Shown here: positions 47,799-56,554 of the stretch, piece by piece
Layout of the letters: each line of letters opens with the position of its first letter
Position numbering within the stretch: the stretch's first letter is position 1
Assembly (NCBI GenBank): GCA_934162125.1
Contig: CAKPHU010000002.1
Location: 1 to 64,000, forward strand
Reading direction: 5' to 3'
Length of the DNA: 64,000 nucleotides
Source: an uncultured Bacilli bacterium
GTDB lineage: Bacteria; Bacillota_I; Bacilli_A; RF39; UBA660
Program-made: the position numbers and the translations under genes
Notes under the pieces: generated by a model
Database searches by the model: none
The model's input: the letters and a program-made list of their open reading frames with translations, nothing else
What the model was told of the DNA's origin: nothing

Positions 47799-49292
47799 CT
47801 ATCTATAACATGTATCATAATCTGTACAGTAACTATCACAATATCTTGTACAATAGTTAGGACAGTAACTAGTACAATAACGTGGCTCTGCAGTCCAAAT
47901 ACAGAAACCAGGTGACCAGTCACATCCAGTAGTCATACCACATTGATAACTACCACATGGATAACTTCCGCATTGATAACTACCACAAGCATAACTTCCA
48001 CATATATATGATCTTCCATTACATTGATAAGTTTCTACTTTTACTGTACATTTATTAGTATTACCAACTTTATCAGAAACAGTATAAGAAACATTAGATG
48101 TAATGTCTGTATAAGTAACATCACTACTTACACAACCACTACCATCATCACTACAAGATCCTACTGCATTAATTCCTCCAGTTGTACCTGTATTTGACTT
48201 TGTAATTACACATTTTGGCTTAGTCTTATCTAATTTAATATTAGTTGACTTAGGATCAGAACAGTTTCCTGCCTTATCACAAACTCTAGCTTCAAGAAGC
48301 ATATTCTTATCACTAGTAAATTTAGGAGTTACATACTTATTCTTATCAGAATTACTGTAATTTACCCAAGCTTTATCATTCTCATTAGTTGAAGTTGGAT
48401 ATCTATATTGATAATAACCAATTCCACTTAAATCATCGTGTGCTTCCATTGTTAAAGCAAAATCATTCTTAGTCCATTCTCCATTACTTGGATTAGTTAA
48501 TTTGTCAAATACTGGCGGTTCGTTATCCAAATAAACGTCTTGCGATTTAGCATCACTACTCATTGTGTTATTAGCAGCATCCCTAATCATATTAGTACCT
48601 ACAAAAAGATAATAAGTACCACTTAATCCTGCTGGAGTAGTAGCTTCAAAAGAAACACTTGCTTCTCCTCTACTATTAGTAAATGCTTGATTTTGCATAT
48701 CACCTACACAGTCATCACTATTTTTCTTTTTAAAGCAATATGTAAGTCTTATATTTTCATGAAGACCAACCTCAGCACTAACTGTAACTGTAACAGTTCT
48801 ACTCTTTGTATAAGTATTATTAATACCATCGAAACTAACTACCGGTCCTCCATTTCTTTCACTTTCATCACACTTAGTAATAGCTTCTTTTGTCTCATAA
48901 TAAACGCTTTCATCCTTAGTACATAAAAGATGAACAGAATAAGTATATTTATCACCTTTTTTAGTAACATGAACAAAAGATTCATCATTTAAACATGAAA
49001 CACCTTTTTCTTCATATTCTTTCATCAAGGAACTATCAATTAATTCTTTAAGTAAAATATCTGCACATCCATTGAAATTATACCCAAATAAATCTCTTCC
49101 TTGACTATCAACATAAAGCTTAGCAGCATCTTTCATCGTCATTCCATAAGTCTCAAACTTCTTTTTAGCATTAGTCGCTTGAAATTGTCTTATACTAGGA
49201 AAAGCCAGAATTGTAATAATTGCCATTACCGCCACGGCTACTAAAACTTCTACTAGAGTAAATCCACTATTACTTTTTTTAGCCTTAGCCAT
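47799..49292 (-). CDS. Large prepilin-like protein with Ig-like domains and a Cys/Tyr-rich tail
   Basis: 497 residues. Prepilin signal N-S-G-F-T-L-V-E-V-L (cleavage G|F), hydrophobic helix, then beta domains of the Bacterial-Ig type (S-G-T-Y-Y-L-F-V-G, G-I-G-Y-Y-Q-Y-R-Y; C-D-K-A-G-N-C-S-D and V-S-D-K-V-G-N-T) at about 150-410. The last ~70 residues are repeats of C-G-S-Y-x, then C-T-S-Y-C / C-D-S-Y-C units, with about twenty Cys. This could be a disulfide-locked tip adhesin of a type IV-like pilus. Most unusual protein of the core region. Confidence 0.75.
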   Translation of the reverse strand: MAKAKKSNSGFTLVEVLVAVAVMAIITILAFPSIRQFQATNAKKKFETYGMTMKDAAKLYVDSQGRDLFGYNFNGCADILLKELIDSSLMKEYEEKGVSCLNDESFVHVTKKGDKYTYSVHLLCTKDESVYYETKEAITKCDESERNGGPVVSFDGINNTYTKSRTVTVTVSAEVGLHENIRLTYCFKKKNSDDCVGDMQNQAFTNSRGEASVSFEATTPAGLSGTYYLFVGTNMIRDAANNTMSSDAKSQDVYLDNEPPVFDKLTNPSNGEWTKNDFALTMEAHDDLSGIGYYQYRYPTSTNENDKAWVNYSNSDKNKYVTPKFTSDKNMLLEARVCDKAGNCSDPKSTNIKLDKTKPKCVITKSNTGTTGGINAVGSCSDDGSGCVSSDVTYTDITSNVSYTVSDKVGNTNKCTVKVETYQCNGRSYICGSYACGSYQCGSYPCGSYQCGMTTGCDWSPGFCIWTAEPRYCTSYCPNYCTRYCDSYCTDYDTCYR

Positions 49293-49351
49293 CTCTAACT
49301 ACACCTCTCTATCATACTTAAATGATAACACCTAACTAAAAAAAGAGCAAA

Positions 49352-49375
49352 CAAAAAGTAGTGATTTACACTACT
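49352..49375 (-). terminator. Terminator overlapping the yneF stop
   Basis: AGTAGTG-TAAAT-CACTACT hairpin followed by T5 on the minus strand. Confidence 0.7.
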
Positions 49376-49580
49376 GATATTTTTCCATAGCCTTCATCAT
49401 TTGATTAATTTGTTTTTGATTAGGTTTTCTTCCCATCTGCATCATTAACGCTTTAATCATATCTTCATTTATAGGTGGATTTTTCTTTAAATACTTAGTC
49501 ATTAAATGTCTTGCTACAAAGAAACCAATTACTAAACCAATTACTAATCCAACAAAGACCATTAATAAATCATGTCCCAT
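49371..49580 (-). CDS. yneF: YneF-family membrane protein (UPF0154)
   Basis: 69 residues: one N-terminal membrane helix with V-G-L-V-I-G-L-V-I-G-F-F-V-A-R, then K-N-P-P-I-N-E-D-M-I and M-M-Q-M-G-R-K-P-N-Q-K-Q-I-N-Q, the family signature. Function unknown in all species. In B. subtilis yneF follows tkt and sirA, as here. Confidence 0.9.
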   Translation of the reverse strand: MGHDLLMVFVGLVIGLVIGFFVARHLMTKYLKKNPPINEDMIKALMMQMGRKPNQKQINQMMKAMEKYQ

Positions 49581-49650
49581 TATTTCATCTCCTCATAAAT
49601 ATTTTACTAAAATCTTTTAAAAATAACAATAATAATCATGAAAAAAGCTT

Positions 49651-50100
49651 TTAACTATAATAATAAGATAATTTATAATTATAACTTTTTCTCTCAGTTA
49701 AGAAAAAATAATCTCCTCTTTTAAAGTCACAAGCAAAATAATTATTAGAGTATTTCCTAATCACATTAAAAAAACTACTATTTCCACTCTCGATCCGAAT
49801 CATAATATAAGCATTCTTAATTATCATTTTACTTACTTCATCTTTATATAAGTTATTAATAATGTGTTTATCTCCCATTTTTGTATAACTTATATTTTTA
49901 TGATAATCCAAATATATCTTTCTATTTAAAGAACTCTTATCTAAAAAATTAGTAAGTTGTCGAAACAATGAATATCCATAAGTAACTTCTCTATTATTTA
50001 AATAATATATTTGTCTTAATATATTAAAAAGTATTCTTCCATTTTCATAGTACAAATTAACAAACTCATCTTTTATTTCAAAAACAAAATAGACTTTCAT
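49651..50100 (-). CDS. sirA: SirA-like sporulation inhibitor of replication
   Basis: 149 residues. The N-terminus F-V-F-E-I-K-D-E-F-V-N-L-Y-Y resembles the SirA opening and the C-terminal F-A-C-D-F-K-R-G-D-Y-F-F-L its end. SirA binds DnaA domain I to block new replication rounds at sporulation. Gene order tkt-sirA-yneF is that of B. subtilis, which carries much of the weight; sequence similarity alone is modest. Confidence 0.75.
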   Translation of the reverse strand: MKVYFVFEIKDEFVNLYYENGRILFNILRQIYYLNNREVTYGYSLFRQLTNFLDKSSLNRKIYLDYHKNISYTKMGDKHIINNLYKDEVSKMIIKNAYIMIRIESGNSSFFNVIRKYSNNYFACDFKRGDYFFLTERKSYNYKLSYYYS

Positions 50101-50151
50101 TTTATCACCATCTTTATAGTAACAAAAATGAAAGTCTATTTTTGTCTAATT

Positions 50152-52134
50152 TTATTTTAATAATTCTTCTATTTTATTTTCCAAAGTGTCTACATCAAAA
50201 CCATATTTTTTGTAGACATCATCTTTCTTACCACTAGCCCCAAACTCATTTAAAGTAATCAAATATTTATCATTAAATATGATTCTCTTCCAAGCAAATC
50301 CAGTTCCAGCTTCAACAGCAATCTTTCTAATTTCAACTGGCAAGATTTCATCCATATACTCTTGACCCTGTTTTAAGAATCTATTTAAGTTAGGCATTGA
50401 AACAACTCTAATTTCAATTCCTTTTACTTTAAGTCTTTTAGCAACTTCAATTACTGTATGAACTTCTTCTCCTGTCGCAATTACAATACCATCTGGTCTA
50501 CGATCAGTATCTAAAACAACATAGCCACCCTTTTCCACTTGATTAGCTCTAGTTGTATCTAATATTGGTAATTTATTTCTAGAAAGAGCAATTACTTTAG
50601 GCCCATCACTTTCTTCAAAAATAGTTCTATAACTTCCAATTACCTCATTCGCATCTGCCGGTCTAAACACTTCTACATTTGGAATACTACGAAGTCCAAG
50701 TAATTGTTCTACCGGCTGATGAGTTGGTCCATCTTCTCCTACACTAATAGAATCATGTGTAAATATATAAATAACTGGTAATTTCATCATAGCTGCCATT
50801 CTAATAGCTGGTCTCATATAATCACTAAAACTCAAGAAAGTAGAACCATATACTCTAAATCCACATAAAGCCATACCATTAAGAATAGCTCCCATTGCAT
50901 GTTCTCTAACTCCAAAGAAAATATTCTTTCCTAAATAATTAGTTGCTGAGAAATCTCCACCTTCTTTTATATAGGTCTTATTTGCTCCAAATAAATCAGC
51001 ACTACCACCCATAATATAAGGTTTATTTTTTACAAAACTATTTAAAATTTTATTAGAAGTATCACGAGGACATTCTAAATTATCTTCTGGAGCATCATAT
51101 ATAAATTCTGTAATAGGAATTTTCTTATCGTCTCCCATTAAATATTTAATTTCCTTTAGCTCTTCTTCAGTAAGTTTATTTAAGTTTTCTTCAAATTTTT
51201 CAACTAGCTTACCGCATCTATTATTAATAAGTTCTCTAAACTCATCACATATATTTTGTGAAACAGCAAATGGTATATCACGAACTCCTAATTTTTCTTT
51301 TATTTTACTAATATCCTCTTTACTCAATGGACTGCCATGAACAAGATTAGTACCTTCATTTTCAGAATACTTACCAATAACTGTCTTAATTTCAATCAAT
51401 GTTGGCTTATCAGTACTCTTCTTAGCTTCCTCTATTGCTAAAGAAATTGCTTGAACATTATTCCCATCGGCTACTGTAATAACATTCCAACCAGAAGCAA
51501 TAAATCTCATTGAAATATTATCATTAAAGACCATATTAGTACTTCCATCTAAACAAACATTGTTAGAGTCATATAAAACTATTAACTTATTTAATTTCAA
51601 AGTACCAGCTAAAGAACAAGCTTCATAACTAATACCCTCCATTAAATCACCATCACCACATAATGCATAAGTATAATAATCAATCAAATTACCTTTATTA
51701 TAACGAGTTCTTAAAATTGCTTCAGCAGCAGCCATACCAACTGCCATACCTATGCCTTGTCCTAATGGTCCTGTCGTAGCATCAACTCCAGGAGTTACTC
51801 CATATTCTGGATGACCTGGTGTCTTAGAATCAATTTGTCTAAAATTCTTTAAATCATCCAAAGTTAAGTCATACCCAGCTAAGTATAATGTTGCATATAA
51901 CAAAGCTGAACCATGACCAGCTGACATTACAAATCTATCACGATTAAAAAAGTTAGGATCAGAAGGATCAATTCTTAAATGATGAGCATAAAGTGCATAA
52001 ATAATAGGTGCAGCTCCTAAAACAATACCAGGATGGCCACTATGAGCTTCATCTATCATATCAATTCCTAAACAACGCAATTGATTTACAATTTTATCCT
52101 CATTTATTAATTCTTCTTCTTTTTGATTAGCCAT
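50152..52134 (-). CDS. tkt: Transketolase
   Basis: 660 residues from ATG 52134. ThDP-binding: G-H-P-G-I-V-L-G, then G-D-G-D-L-M-E-G...N-L-I-V-L-Y-D-S-N-N. Central Pyr domain G-V-R-E-H-A-M-G-A-I and H-D-S-I-S-V-G-E-D-G-P-T-H-Q-P-V-E-Q. Transfers two-carbon units in the non-oxidative pentose phosphate pathway. Cytosolic homodimer. Intact, usual length. Confidence 0.97.
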   Translation of the reverse strand: MANQKEEELINEDKIVNQLRCLGIDMIDEAHSGHPGIVLGAAPIIYALYAHHLRIDPSDPNFFNRDRFVMSAGHGSALLYATLYLAGYDLTLDDLKNFRQIDSKTPGHPEYGVTPGVDATTGPLGQGIGMAVGMAAAEAILRTRYNKGNLIDYYTYALCGDGDLMEGISYEACSLAGTLKLNKLIVLYDSNNVCLDGSTNMVFNDNISMRFIASGWNVITVADGNNVQAISLAIEEAKKSTDKPTLIEIKTVIGKYSENEGTNLVHGSPLSKEDISKIKEKLGVRDIPFAVSQNICDEFRELINNRCGKLVEKFEENLNKLTEEELKEIKYLMGDDKKIPITEFIYDAPEDNLECPRDTSNKILNSFVKNKPYIMGGSADLFGANKTYIKEGGDFSATNYLGKNIFFGVREHAMGAILNGMALCGFRVYGSTFLSFSDYMRPAIRMAAMMKLPVIYIFTHDSISVGEDGPTHQPVEQLLGLRSIPNVEVFRPADANEVIGSYRTIFEESDGPKVIALSRNKLPILDTTRANQVEKGGYVVLDTDRRPDGIVIATGEEVHTVIEVAKRLKVKGIEIRVVSMPNLNRFLKQGQEYMDEILPVEIRKIAVEAGTGFAWKRIIFNDKYLITLNEFGASGKKDDVYKKYGFDVDTLENKIEELLK

Positions 52135-52167
52135 TATTTCACGTCCTCTCAAAATTATTATATCACA

Positions 52168-52683
52168 CTATTTATTAATTTCATCTAAATATAATTGATA
52201 CTGGTCTTCTTCAAAACAAACAAAGAAAACCTTAATCTTTGAATTATTAATTTCTTTAATTGTCTCAACTGCAATCTTGCAAGCTTCTTTTTTAGGATAT
52301 CCATAAACTCCCGTTGATATGCAAGGGAAAGCAATACTAATTGAATCTAGTTCATTAGTAAAACGATATTCCTCCGCCAACATCATCGAATTAAAGTAAC
52401 AATTTTTTAATAGTTCTGCCTCCCCATTATTACCACCATGATAAACTGGTCCAACAGTATGAATAATCTTAGAACATCGCATATTATAACCATTTGTCAT
52501 CTTAGCTTCTCCAGTTCGGCATCCACCAAGTGTTCTACATTCTTCTAACAATTCCTTACCAGCTCTACGATGAATAGCACCATCTACTCCACCTCCACCA
52601 AGTAATGTCTTATTAGCTGCATTTACTACAATATCGACATCCATTCTAGTAATATCCCCTTGAACAACTTCTATATTTGTCAT
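52168..52683 (-). CDS. Macro-domain O-acetyl-ADP-ribose deacetylase (YmdB-like)
   Basis: 171 residues, a single macro domain: Q-G-D-I-T...D-I-V-V-N-A-A-N-K-T-L-L-G-G-G-G-V-D-G-A-I-H-R-R-A-G and the later C-I-S-T-G-V-Y-G-Y-P. Hydrolyses O-acetyl-ADP-ribose or ADP-ribosylated substrates. No sirtuin or DarT-type gene is next to it, so a housekeeping role is likely. Single gene. Confidence 0.9.
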   Translation of the reverse strand: MTNIEVVQGDITRMDVDIVVNAANKTLLGGGGVDGAIHRRAGKELLEECRTLGGCRTGEAKMTNGYNMRCSKIIHTVGPVYHGGNNGEAELLKNCYFNSMMLAEEYRFTNELDSISIAFPCISTGVYGYPKKEACKIAVETIKEINNSKIKVFFVCFEEDQYQLYLDEINK

Positions 52684-52763
52684 AAATTTCCTCCATTCAA
52701 TATTAATAAATTATCAGTGTACTAAATTTAGTATAATGCAAAATTAAACAAAATGCAAAACAT

Positions 52764-52788
52764 GAAAAAAGCTAGTATCAACTAGCTT
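52764..52788 (-). terminator. Terminator of the small membrane-protein operon
   Basis: AAGCTAGT-TGAT-ACTAGCTT hairpin plus T6 on the minus strand, overlapping the stop at 52782. Confidence 0.8.
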
Positions 52789-53090
52789 AAAGAAAGTACC
52801 TGTAAAACAATTATCACAATTGAAATAACTGTAAGTACAATAGACGCAATAGCTTTACCTCTCTTCTGCGTTTTCAATCCTTGTGAAGCAAAGTAAAAAA
52901 TAAGTATATAAAGAATAAGTCCGTAAGCAACCCCAATAAGCGAAAATACTAAGCCAACTATTGATAACCAAAAACCAACTTCACACATTTTCTCTTGTTT
53001 CTTTACTGTTTCATTTTGGAATGTATTAATAAATTGATTACTATTAACAGCCATATTCTGTCCACTTCTTGCTTCAGATGTCATTGCCAT
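52782..53090 (-). CDS. DUF4190-like two-helix membrane protein
   Basis: 102 residues with two membrane helices (about 38-68 and 80-100) linked by a basic loop (L-K-T-Q-K-R-G-K-A-I-A), the pattern of small DUF4190 proteins: hydrophobic, G-x-x-x-x-x-K-G-x-A-I-A. Overlaps the end of the 156-residue gene by 10 nt. Function unknown. Confidence 0.65.
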   Translation of the reverse strand: MAMTSEARSGQNMAVNSNQFINTFQNETVKKQEKMCEVGFWLSIVGLVFSLIGVAYGLILYILIFYFASQGLKTQKRGKAIASIVLTVISIVIIVLQVLSLS

Positions 53091-53551
53091 GTATGATTAT
53101 TGTTATTACTATTATTCATATTATTGTTTAATGGTTGACCCGTATTCGGATCAAAATTTGCCCCACCATTATTTAATGGCCTTCCTGTGTTAGGATCAAA
53201 ATTCATATTATTATTCATAACTACTCCTCTATTATTTAACTTATCAATTTCTTGAAACAATGTACTTAAAGATTCTCTATAATTCATAGCTGTCATATTT
53301 AAATCATTTTGTTCAAGCATAATATCTCCAAAAGCTCCCCTAAACCATGCATAAATTGTTAGAGTTTGTCCTTGAATAGAATAATTAAAATATCTATATC
53401 CATTAAATGCATCCCCAATCATATAAAACTGTTCATCATCTTTTTTATATAATTGTGAATTATTAGCGTGTAAGTAACTTTGAATTAAACTATTAACTGC
53501 ACAAGGATCACAATTAATTTGAATATTATAAACACTTCTTCCCTTTTTCAT
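53081..53551 (-). CDS. Protein with C-terminal N-F-D-P-N-T-G repeats
   Basis: 156 residues. An alpha/beta N-terminal domain (about 1-105; Y-R-Y-F-N-Y-S-I-Q-G-Q-T-L-T-I-Y-A-W) precedes two units of N-F-D-P-N-T-G-x-P-L-N-N and an Asn-rich tail. Such tails usually link a cytosolic domain to a membrane partner, here perhaps the overlapping DUF4190 gene. Not recognised otherwise. Confidence 0.6.
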   Translation of the reverse strand: MKKGRSVYNIQINCDPCAVNSLIQSYLHANNSQLYKKDDEQFYMIGDAFNGYRYFNYSIQGQTLTIYAWFRGAFGDIMLEQNDLNMTAMNYRESLSTLFQEIDKLNNRGVVMNNNMNFDPNTGRPLNNGGANFDPNTGQPLNNNMNNSNNNNHTWQ

Positions 53552-53569
53552 AACTACTTTTACTGTTGA

Positions 53570-53806
53570 CTATTTCTCATCTTTTACACTTTTTATTTCT
53601 TGTAACTCAAAACGATACTTTTGTCCATTTTTATTAACCTCATCCATAAACATATCATAAGGCCTACACCATAATTTATTGTCACCATACAAAGCTCTAT
53701 AAGCTACCATCTTCTCATGAGTTTCACTATGATATATAATGTCCTCTACAAGATAAAAATCTCCCTTATGATGTCTATAAATACCTTTTATTTTTAATTC
53801 TCTCAT
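53570..53806 (-). CDS. DUF1653 domain protein
   Basis: 78 residues matching DUF1653: G-I-Y-R-H-H-K-G-D-F-Y-L-V, H-S-E-T-H-E-K-M-V-A-Y-R-A-L-Y-G, W-C-R-P-Y-D-M-F. Small cytosolic proteins of unknown role. It is 18 nt upstream of the repeat protein gene and probably heads that operon. Confidence 0.85.
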   Translation of the reverse strand: MRELKIKGIYRHHKGDFYLVEDIIYHSETHEKMVAYRALYGDNKLWCRPYDMFMDEVNKNGQKYRFELQEIKSVKDEK

Positions 53807-53928
53807 CTTAAAATCTCCTTACCATATACAATTCTATAATAACATTCTATCACGAATTTTTCCATAAAAAAATTCAAGCATCTCAATCAATATATTAAAT
53901 TCTATACCTACTGTTAAACTATCAAAAT

Positions 53929-53962
53929 AAAACTACTTCCAATTCAATTTGAAAGTAGTTTT
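53929..53962 (-). terminator. Terminator of tRNA-Thr
   Basis: AAAACTACTT / AAGTAGTTTT stem, loop of 14 nt with partial extra pairing, T-rich tail on the minus strand, 35 bp after the tRNA. Confidence 0.7.
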
Positions 53963-53997
53963 CATATTATCTCAAAAAAATTGAGTATTAATCAATC

Positions 53998-54073
53998 TGG
54001 TGCCGATTAAAGGATTTGAACCTTCGACCTTTGCATTACGAATGCACTGCTCTACCAACTGAGCTAAATCGGC
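53998..54073 (-). tRNA. tRNA-Thr(CGT)
   Basis: 76 nt with encoded CCA. Acceptor GCCGATT/AATCGGC, D arm GCTC/GAGC, anticodon loop TTCGTAA (anticodon CGT), T arm GAAGG-TTCAAAT-CCTTT. The outer pair of the anticodon stem is G-A, otherwise all stems pair. Decodes ACG. No insertion here, in contrast to the two other tRNA loci. Confidence 0.95.
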
Positions 54074-54084
54074 AAATAAGACTA

Positions 54085-54465
54085 CTATACAAAAGCAGTC
54101 TCTAACATATCTAAAATATCTTCTTTTTCTATTCCTTCGTTTTGCTTTTCAGTAACAAATTCATCTATTTCAAACCCATCTTTACTTAAAAGCCATGGAT
54201 TATTCTCTAAAAACATATCAATATCATTGACACCTAAATCTTTAATTTTACCAACGACTTCTTCCATATCACTAACATCTCTACCAAAACAATATGGATT
54301 AGCCACAATAATATTACGAATCTTTTTCTGTGTGCAGCCACACTTAACTAGGAAATAAATAACTTCTTTAATTTTCTCATCATCTAAAAATAATAACTCT
54401 TTATTATTCCTAATCATTTCCATAATTTCTTTTTCACTAATATCTAAATTATATAAGAAATCCAT
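54085..54465 (-). CDS. mTERF-like helical repeat protein
   Basis: 126 residues from ATG 54465, 3 nt after GGTGATC; an in-frame GTG inside that site is less likely. Three or so helical repeats of about 30 residues: I-R-N-N-K-E-L-L-F-L-D-D, I-I-V-A-N-P-Y-C-F-G-R, F-L-E-N-N-P-W-L-L-S-K, each with a conserved N-P/N-K turn, as in mTERF repeats. Such folds bind nucleic acids; bacterial roles are undefined. Lies next to tRNA-Thr in the same direction. Confidence 0.55.
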   Translation of the reverse strand: MDFLYNLDISEKEIMEMIRNNKELLFLDDEKIKEVIYFLVKCGCTQKKIRNIIVANPYCFGRDVSDMEEVVGKIKDLGVNDIDMFLENNPWLLSKDGFEIDEFVTEKQNEGIEKEDILDMLETAFV

Positions 54466-54509
54466 TGTGATCACCTTTAAAACATTATAACATTATTAAC
54501 TGTAAAAGA

Positions 54510-55133
54510 CTAGTTTTTTTTCTCTGTCTTCGTCTTCACCTTAGCTCCCATTACTTTATCTTTATACCATGAAATAAATTTACCAGTAGCACTTTCCTCT
54601 AAAGAGCGCATAGTCCATAACTCTTCATCACTCATTTCTGCTAATGTCTTCCCACAACCTAAATCCGGTATAAAAACAAACCATAGATTAGACTTAGCAT
54701 TCTTTTTAGCATTACCACGTACCTCATTCGCTAAAATACCCCTACTAAATCCATAGAATTGAACGCAGTCTTCGCCATCATAATAAGTTAAGCAATCTAA
54801 AAAATAACAAGATCTATTTTTTCTATCCTTCATCACTTCAAGTAAATGATTAATATCCGAACTTATCCCACTTCTCTTAACAAAAGCCCCAGGATACAAT
54901 GGCTTACCAGGATAATCTTCAATATAAAATCCCGTATCAGCTACAAAAACAGGTCCATGAACTTTCTCATAAGCATCCTCTGCTTTACCTCTAGATATAA
55001 CACTTATATCATTAATAGAAACTTCCTTCAAATCACAATCAAAATACTTTATTTCAATTCCTTCTTTTTCGAATCTCTCCTTAACTGAACAATATTTACC
55101 ATAATTTCCAGTCACAAAAGTTAAATTTTGCAT
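54510..55133 (-). CDS. Non-canonical purine NTP pyrophosphatase (Ham1/RdgB family)
   Basis: 207 residues, opening F-V-T-G-N-Y-G-K and containing V-A-D-T-G-F-Y-I-E and P-G-K-P-L-Y-P-G-A-F-V. This family hydrolyses ITP, XTP and dITP to keep damaged purines out of nucleic acids. GAGGTGAT gives the start. The basic tail K-T-K-T-E-K-K-N is extra. Confidence 0.8.
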   Translation of the reverse strand: MQNLTFVTGNYGKYCSVKERFEKEGIEIKYFDCDLKEVSINDISVISRGKAEDAYEKVHGPVFVADTGFYIEDYPGKPLYPGAFVKRSGISSDINHLLEVMKDRKNRSCYFLDCLTYYDGEDCVQFYGFSRGILANEVRGNAKKNAKSNLWFVFIPDLGCGKTLAEMSDEELWTMRSLEESATGKFISWYKDKVMGAKVKTKTEKKN

Positions 55134-55183
55134 ATCATCACCTCAAACAAAATATACCACGTAATAAGGAAATATATCTGTCA

Positions 55184-55657
55184 CTAATAATATTTATCTA
55201 AAATATTTGCCATAATTATCCTTTCAAAATAGAAATGTCTAACTTCTTCTCTCATCTCACAATAACCTGCTACTCCCCACTTATTATCTAAAAGTAACAC
55301 TTCATAAGGATGAATAACTCTCTTCGTAACCTTTTTCCTATCCTGTGAATAATAACTTATTTCACACTTCTTTTTCTCTTTAATAGCTCGACTGAATAAA
55401 TTAAAATAATTCTTATCTACCATAGAAACATCTTCTTTTACAAATCTTTTAGGTAAACTAACTTTCTGATTTAAAATATATCCTCCATATGGTCCTTTAA
55501 TCGTCTCAATATAAATACCAGCTTTTTCTATTTCATCTTTATAAACTCGAACCATTCTAGGTGTAACCTCTAACTCTCTTGCTAGTTCCAAAACACTATA
55601 TTTTCTTCCTGTACCTAAAAGTTCAATCATCATTAAAATATTACTAACCTTTGACAT
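55184..55657 (-). CDS. HTH plus WYL-domain transcriptional regulator
   Basis: 157 residues, GGTGAT 3 nt before ATG 55657. N-terminal HTH_11 type helix-turn-helix (about 5-58; Y-S-V-L-E-L-A-R-E-L-E-V-T-P-R-M-V-R-V-Y) and a short C-terminal WYL-like domain (Y-E-V-L-L-L-D-N-K-W-G-V-A-G-Y). WYL domains bind ligands or nucleic acid. Shorter than typical WYL regulators. Targets unknown. Confidence 0.8.
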   Translation of the reverse strand: MSKVSNILMMIELLGTGRKYSVLELARELEVTPRMVRVYKDEIEKAGIYIETIKGPYGGYILNQKVSLPKRFVKEDVSMVDKNYFNLFSRAIKEKKKCEISYYSQDRKKVTKRVIHPYEVLLLDNKWGVAGYCEMREEVRHFYFERIIMANILDKYY

Positions 55658-55730
55658 CATATCACCTCAAACCATATAACATCTAAATCATTTAATTATA
55701 ATAAAACATAAATAAACATTTGTCTACAAA

Positions 55731-55761
55731 AGAAAAAGACTTCAGCTCAAAGCCAAAGTCT
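55731..55761 (-). terminator. Terminator of the coiled-coil membrane protein gene
   Basis: AGACTTTGGCT / AGCTGAAGTCT stem with two T-G/T-G mismatches, then T5 on the minus strand. Confidence 0.6.
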
Positions 55762-55766
55762 AAAAT

Positions 55767-56492
55767 CTATTTCTTATCTTTTTCTTTATCTTTATCTTTT
55801 TCCTCTTCGTCTTTTAGACCATCTTTAATTCCTTTAGTAACACTCTTAGCTACACTACCAGCAATTGTACTAGTTGAGTTAGCAATAGTTGGTGTCATCT
55901 TATCTATAGACTCTTGAGCAAGTGGCATAGTTTGTTGCATAGTAAATGCTGCAATATCTCTTCCTTTAGCAAAGAAATAAATACTTAAAGCAATTCCTCC
56001 AAAAATAACAATTATAAATCCTCCAAAAAAGTAAAATGGAACAAAACGACTAAGACTAATTTCATCATAATCAGCAGTATAGCGTGCATTTTCTAATTTA
56101 AATTTCTCAGTATTTAATTCAGATACTTTTTTACCTAAATCACTAATTTCTCTTTGATATTTACTAGTTTGTGCAAACCAATTTGGATCACCCATATTTA
56201 AAGCATCATTTTGTTCATGTAAAGCATTAATTTGAGTATTATAATCCTCTATCTCTTTTTTGATTTCCTCTAATCTTTTTTCTGCTTCAGCAGCCTTTGC
56301 TTGTGCTGCCTCTTGAGCTAATTTATAATTTGTTTCATTTTCCCTCTTAGCAGCGTTTTGTTTGCTTACTCCAAGACCTATCAAAAATAGTCCTAAAGCA
56401 AGTCCAACTACTAAAACTACAATCGCAATAATTGTTACTTTCTTTTTTGATTTTTCATAATTTTCTTCTGTTAAAAACTCTTTCTTTTCCAT
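55767..56492 (-). CDS. Coiled-coil membrane protein with a highly charged tail
   Basis: 241 residues. Membrane helix (about 18-42), long coiled coil (about 50-135; A-E-A-E-K-R-L-E-E-I-K-K-E-I-E), second membrane helix (about 150-172) and a tail of K-D-E repeats (E-K-D-K-D-K-E-K-D-K-K). No known family. The coiled coil would sit between the two membrane passes. May scaffold other membrane proteins. Confidence 0.6.
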   Translation of the reverse strand: MEKKEFLTEENYEKSKKKVTIIAIVVLVVGLALGLFLIGLGVSKQNAAKRENETNYKLAQEAAQAKAAEAEKRLEEIKKEIEDYNTQINALHEQNDALNMGDPNWFAQTSKYQREISDLGKKVSELNTEKFKLENARYTADYDEISLSRFVPFYFFGGFIIVIFGGIALSIYFFAKGRDIAAFTMQQTMPLAQESIDKMTPTIANSTSTIAGSVAKSVTKGIKDGLKDEEEKDKDKEKDKK

Positions 56493-56554
56493 CTCTAACT
56501 CCTCCTAGGATAATAATATCACAAACAACACTAATAAACAATTACTAATCCTTT

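Noticed and set aside
47799..48060. Cys-rich tail as an assembly artefact
   Set aside because: The frame is continuous, repeats vary in sequence and the stop is followed by the usual spacing to the next gene.
53100..53220. CRISPR-like short repeats
   Set aside because: The repetition encodes N-F-D-P-N-T-G units in a protein; only two units and no spacers of constant length.
52782..54000. Riboswitch or T-box leader near tRNA-Thr and small genes
   Set aside because: Only terminator-type hairpins found; no T-box sequence or aptamer-like conserved motif visible.
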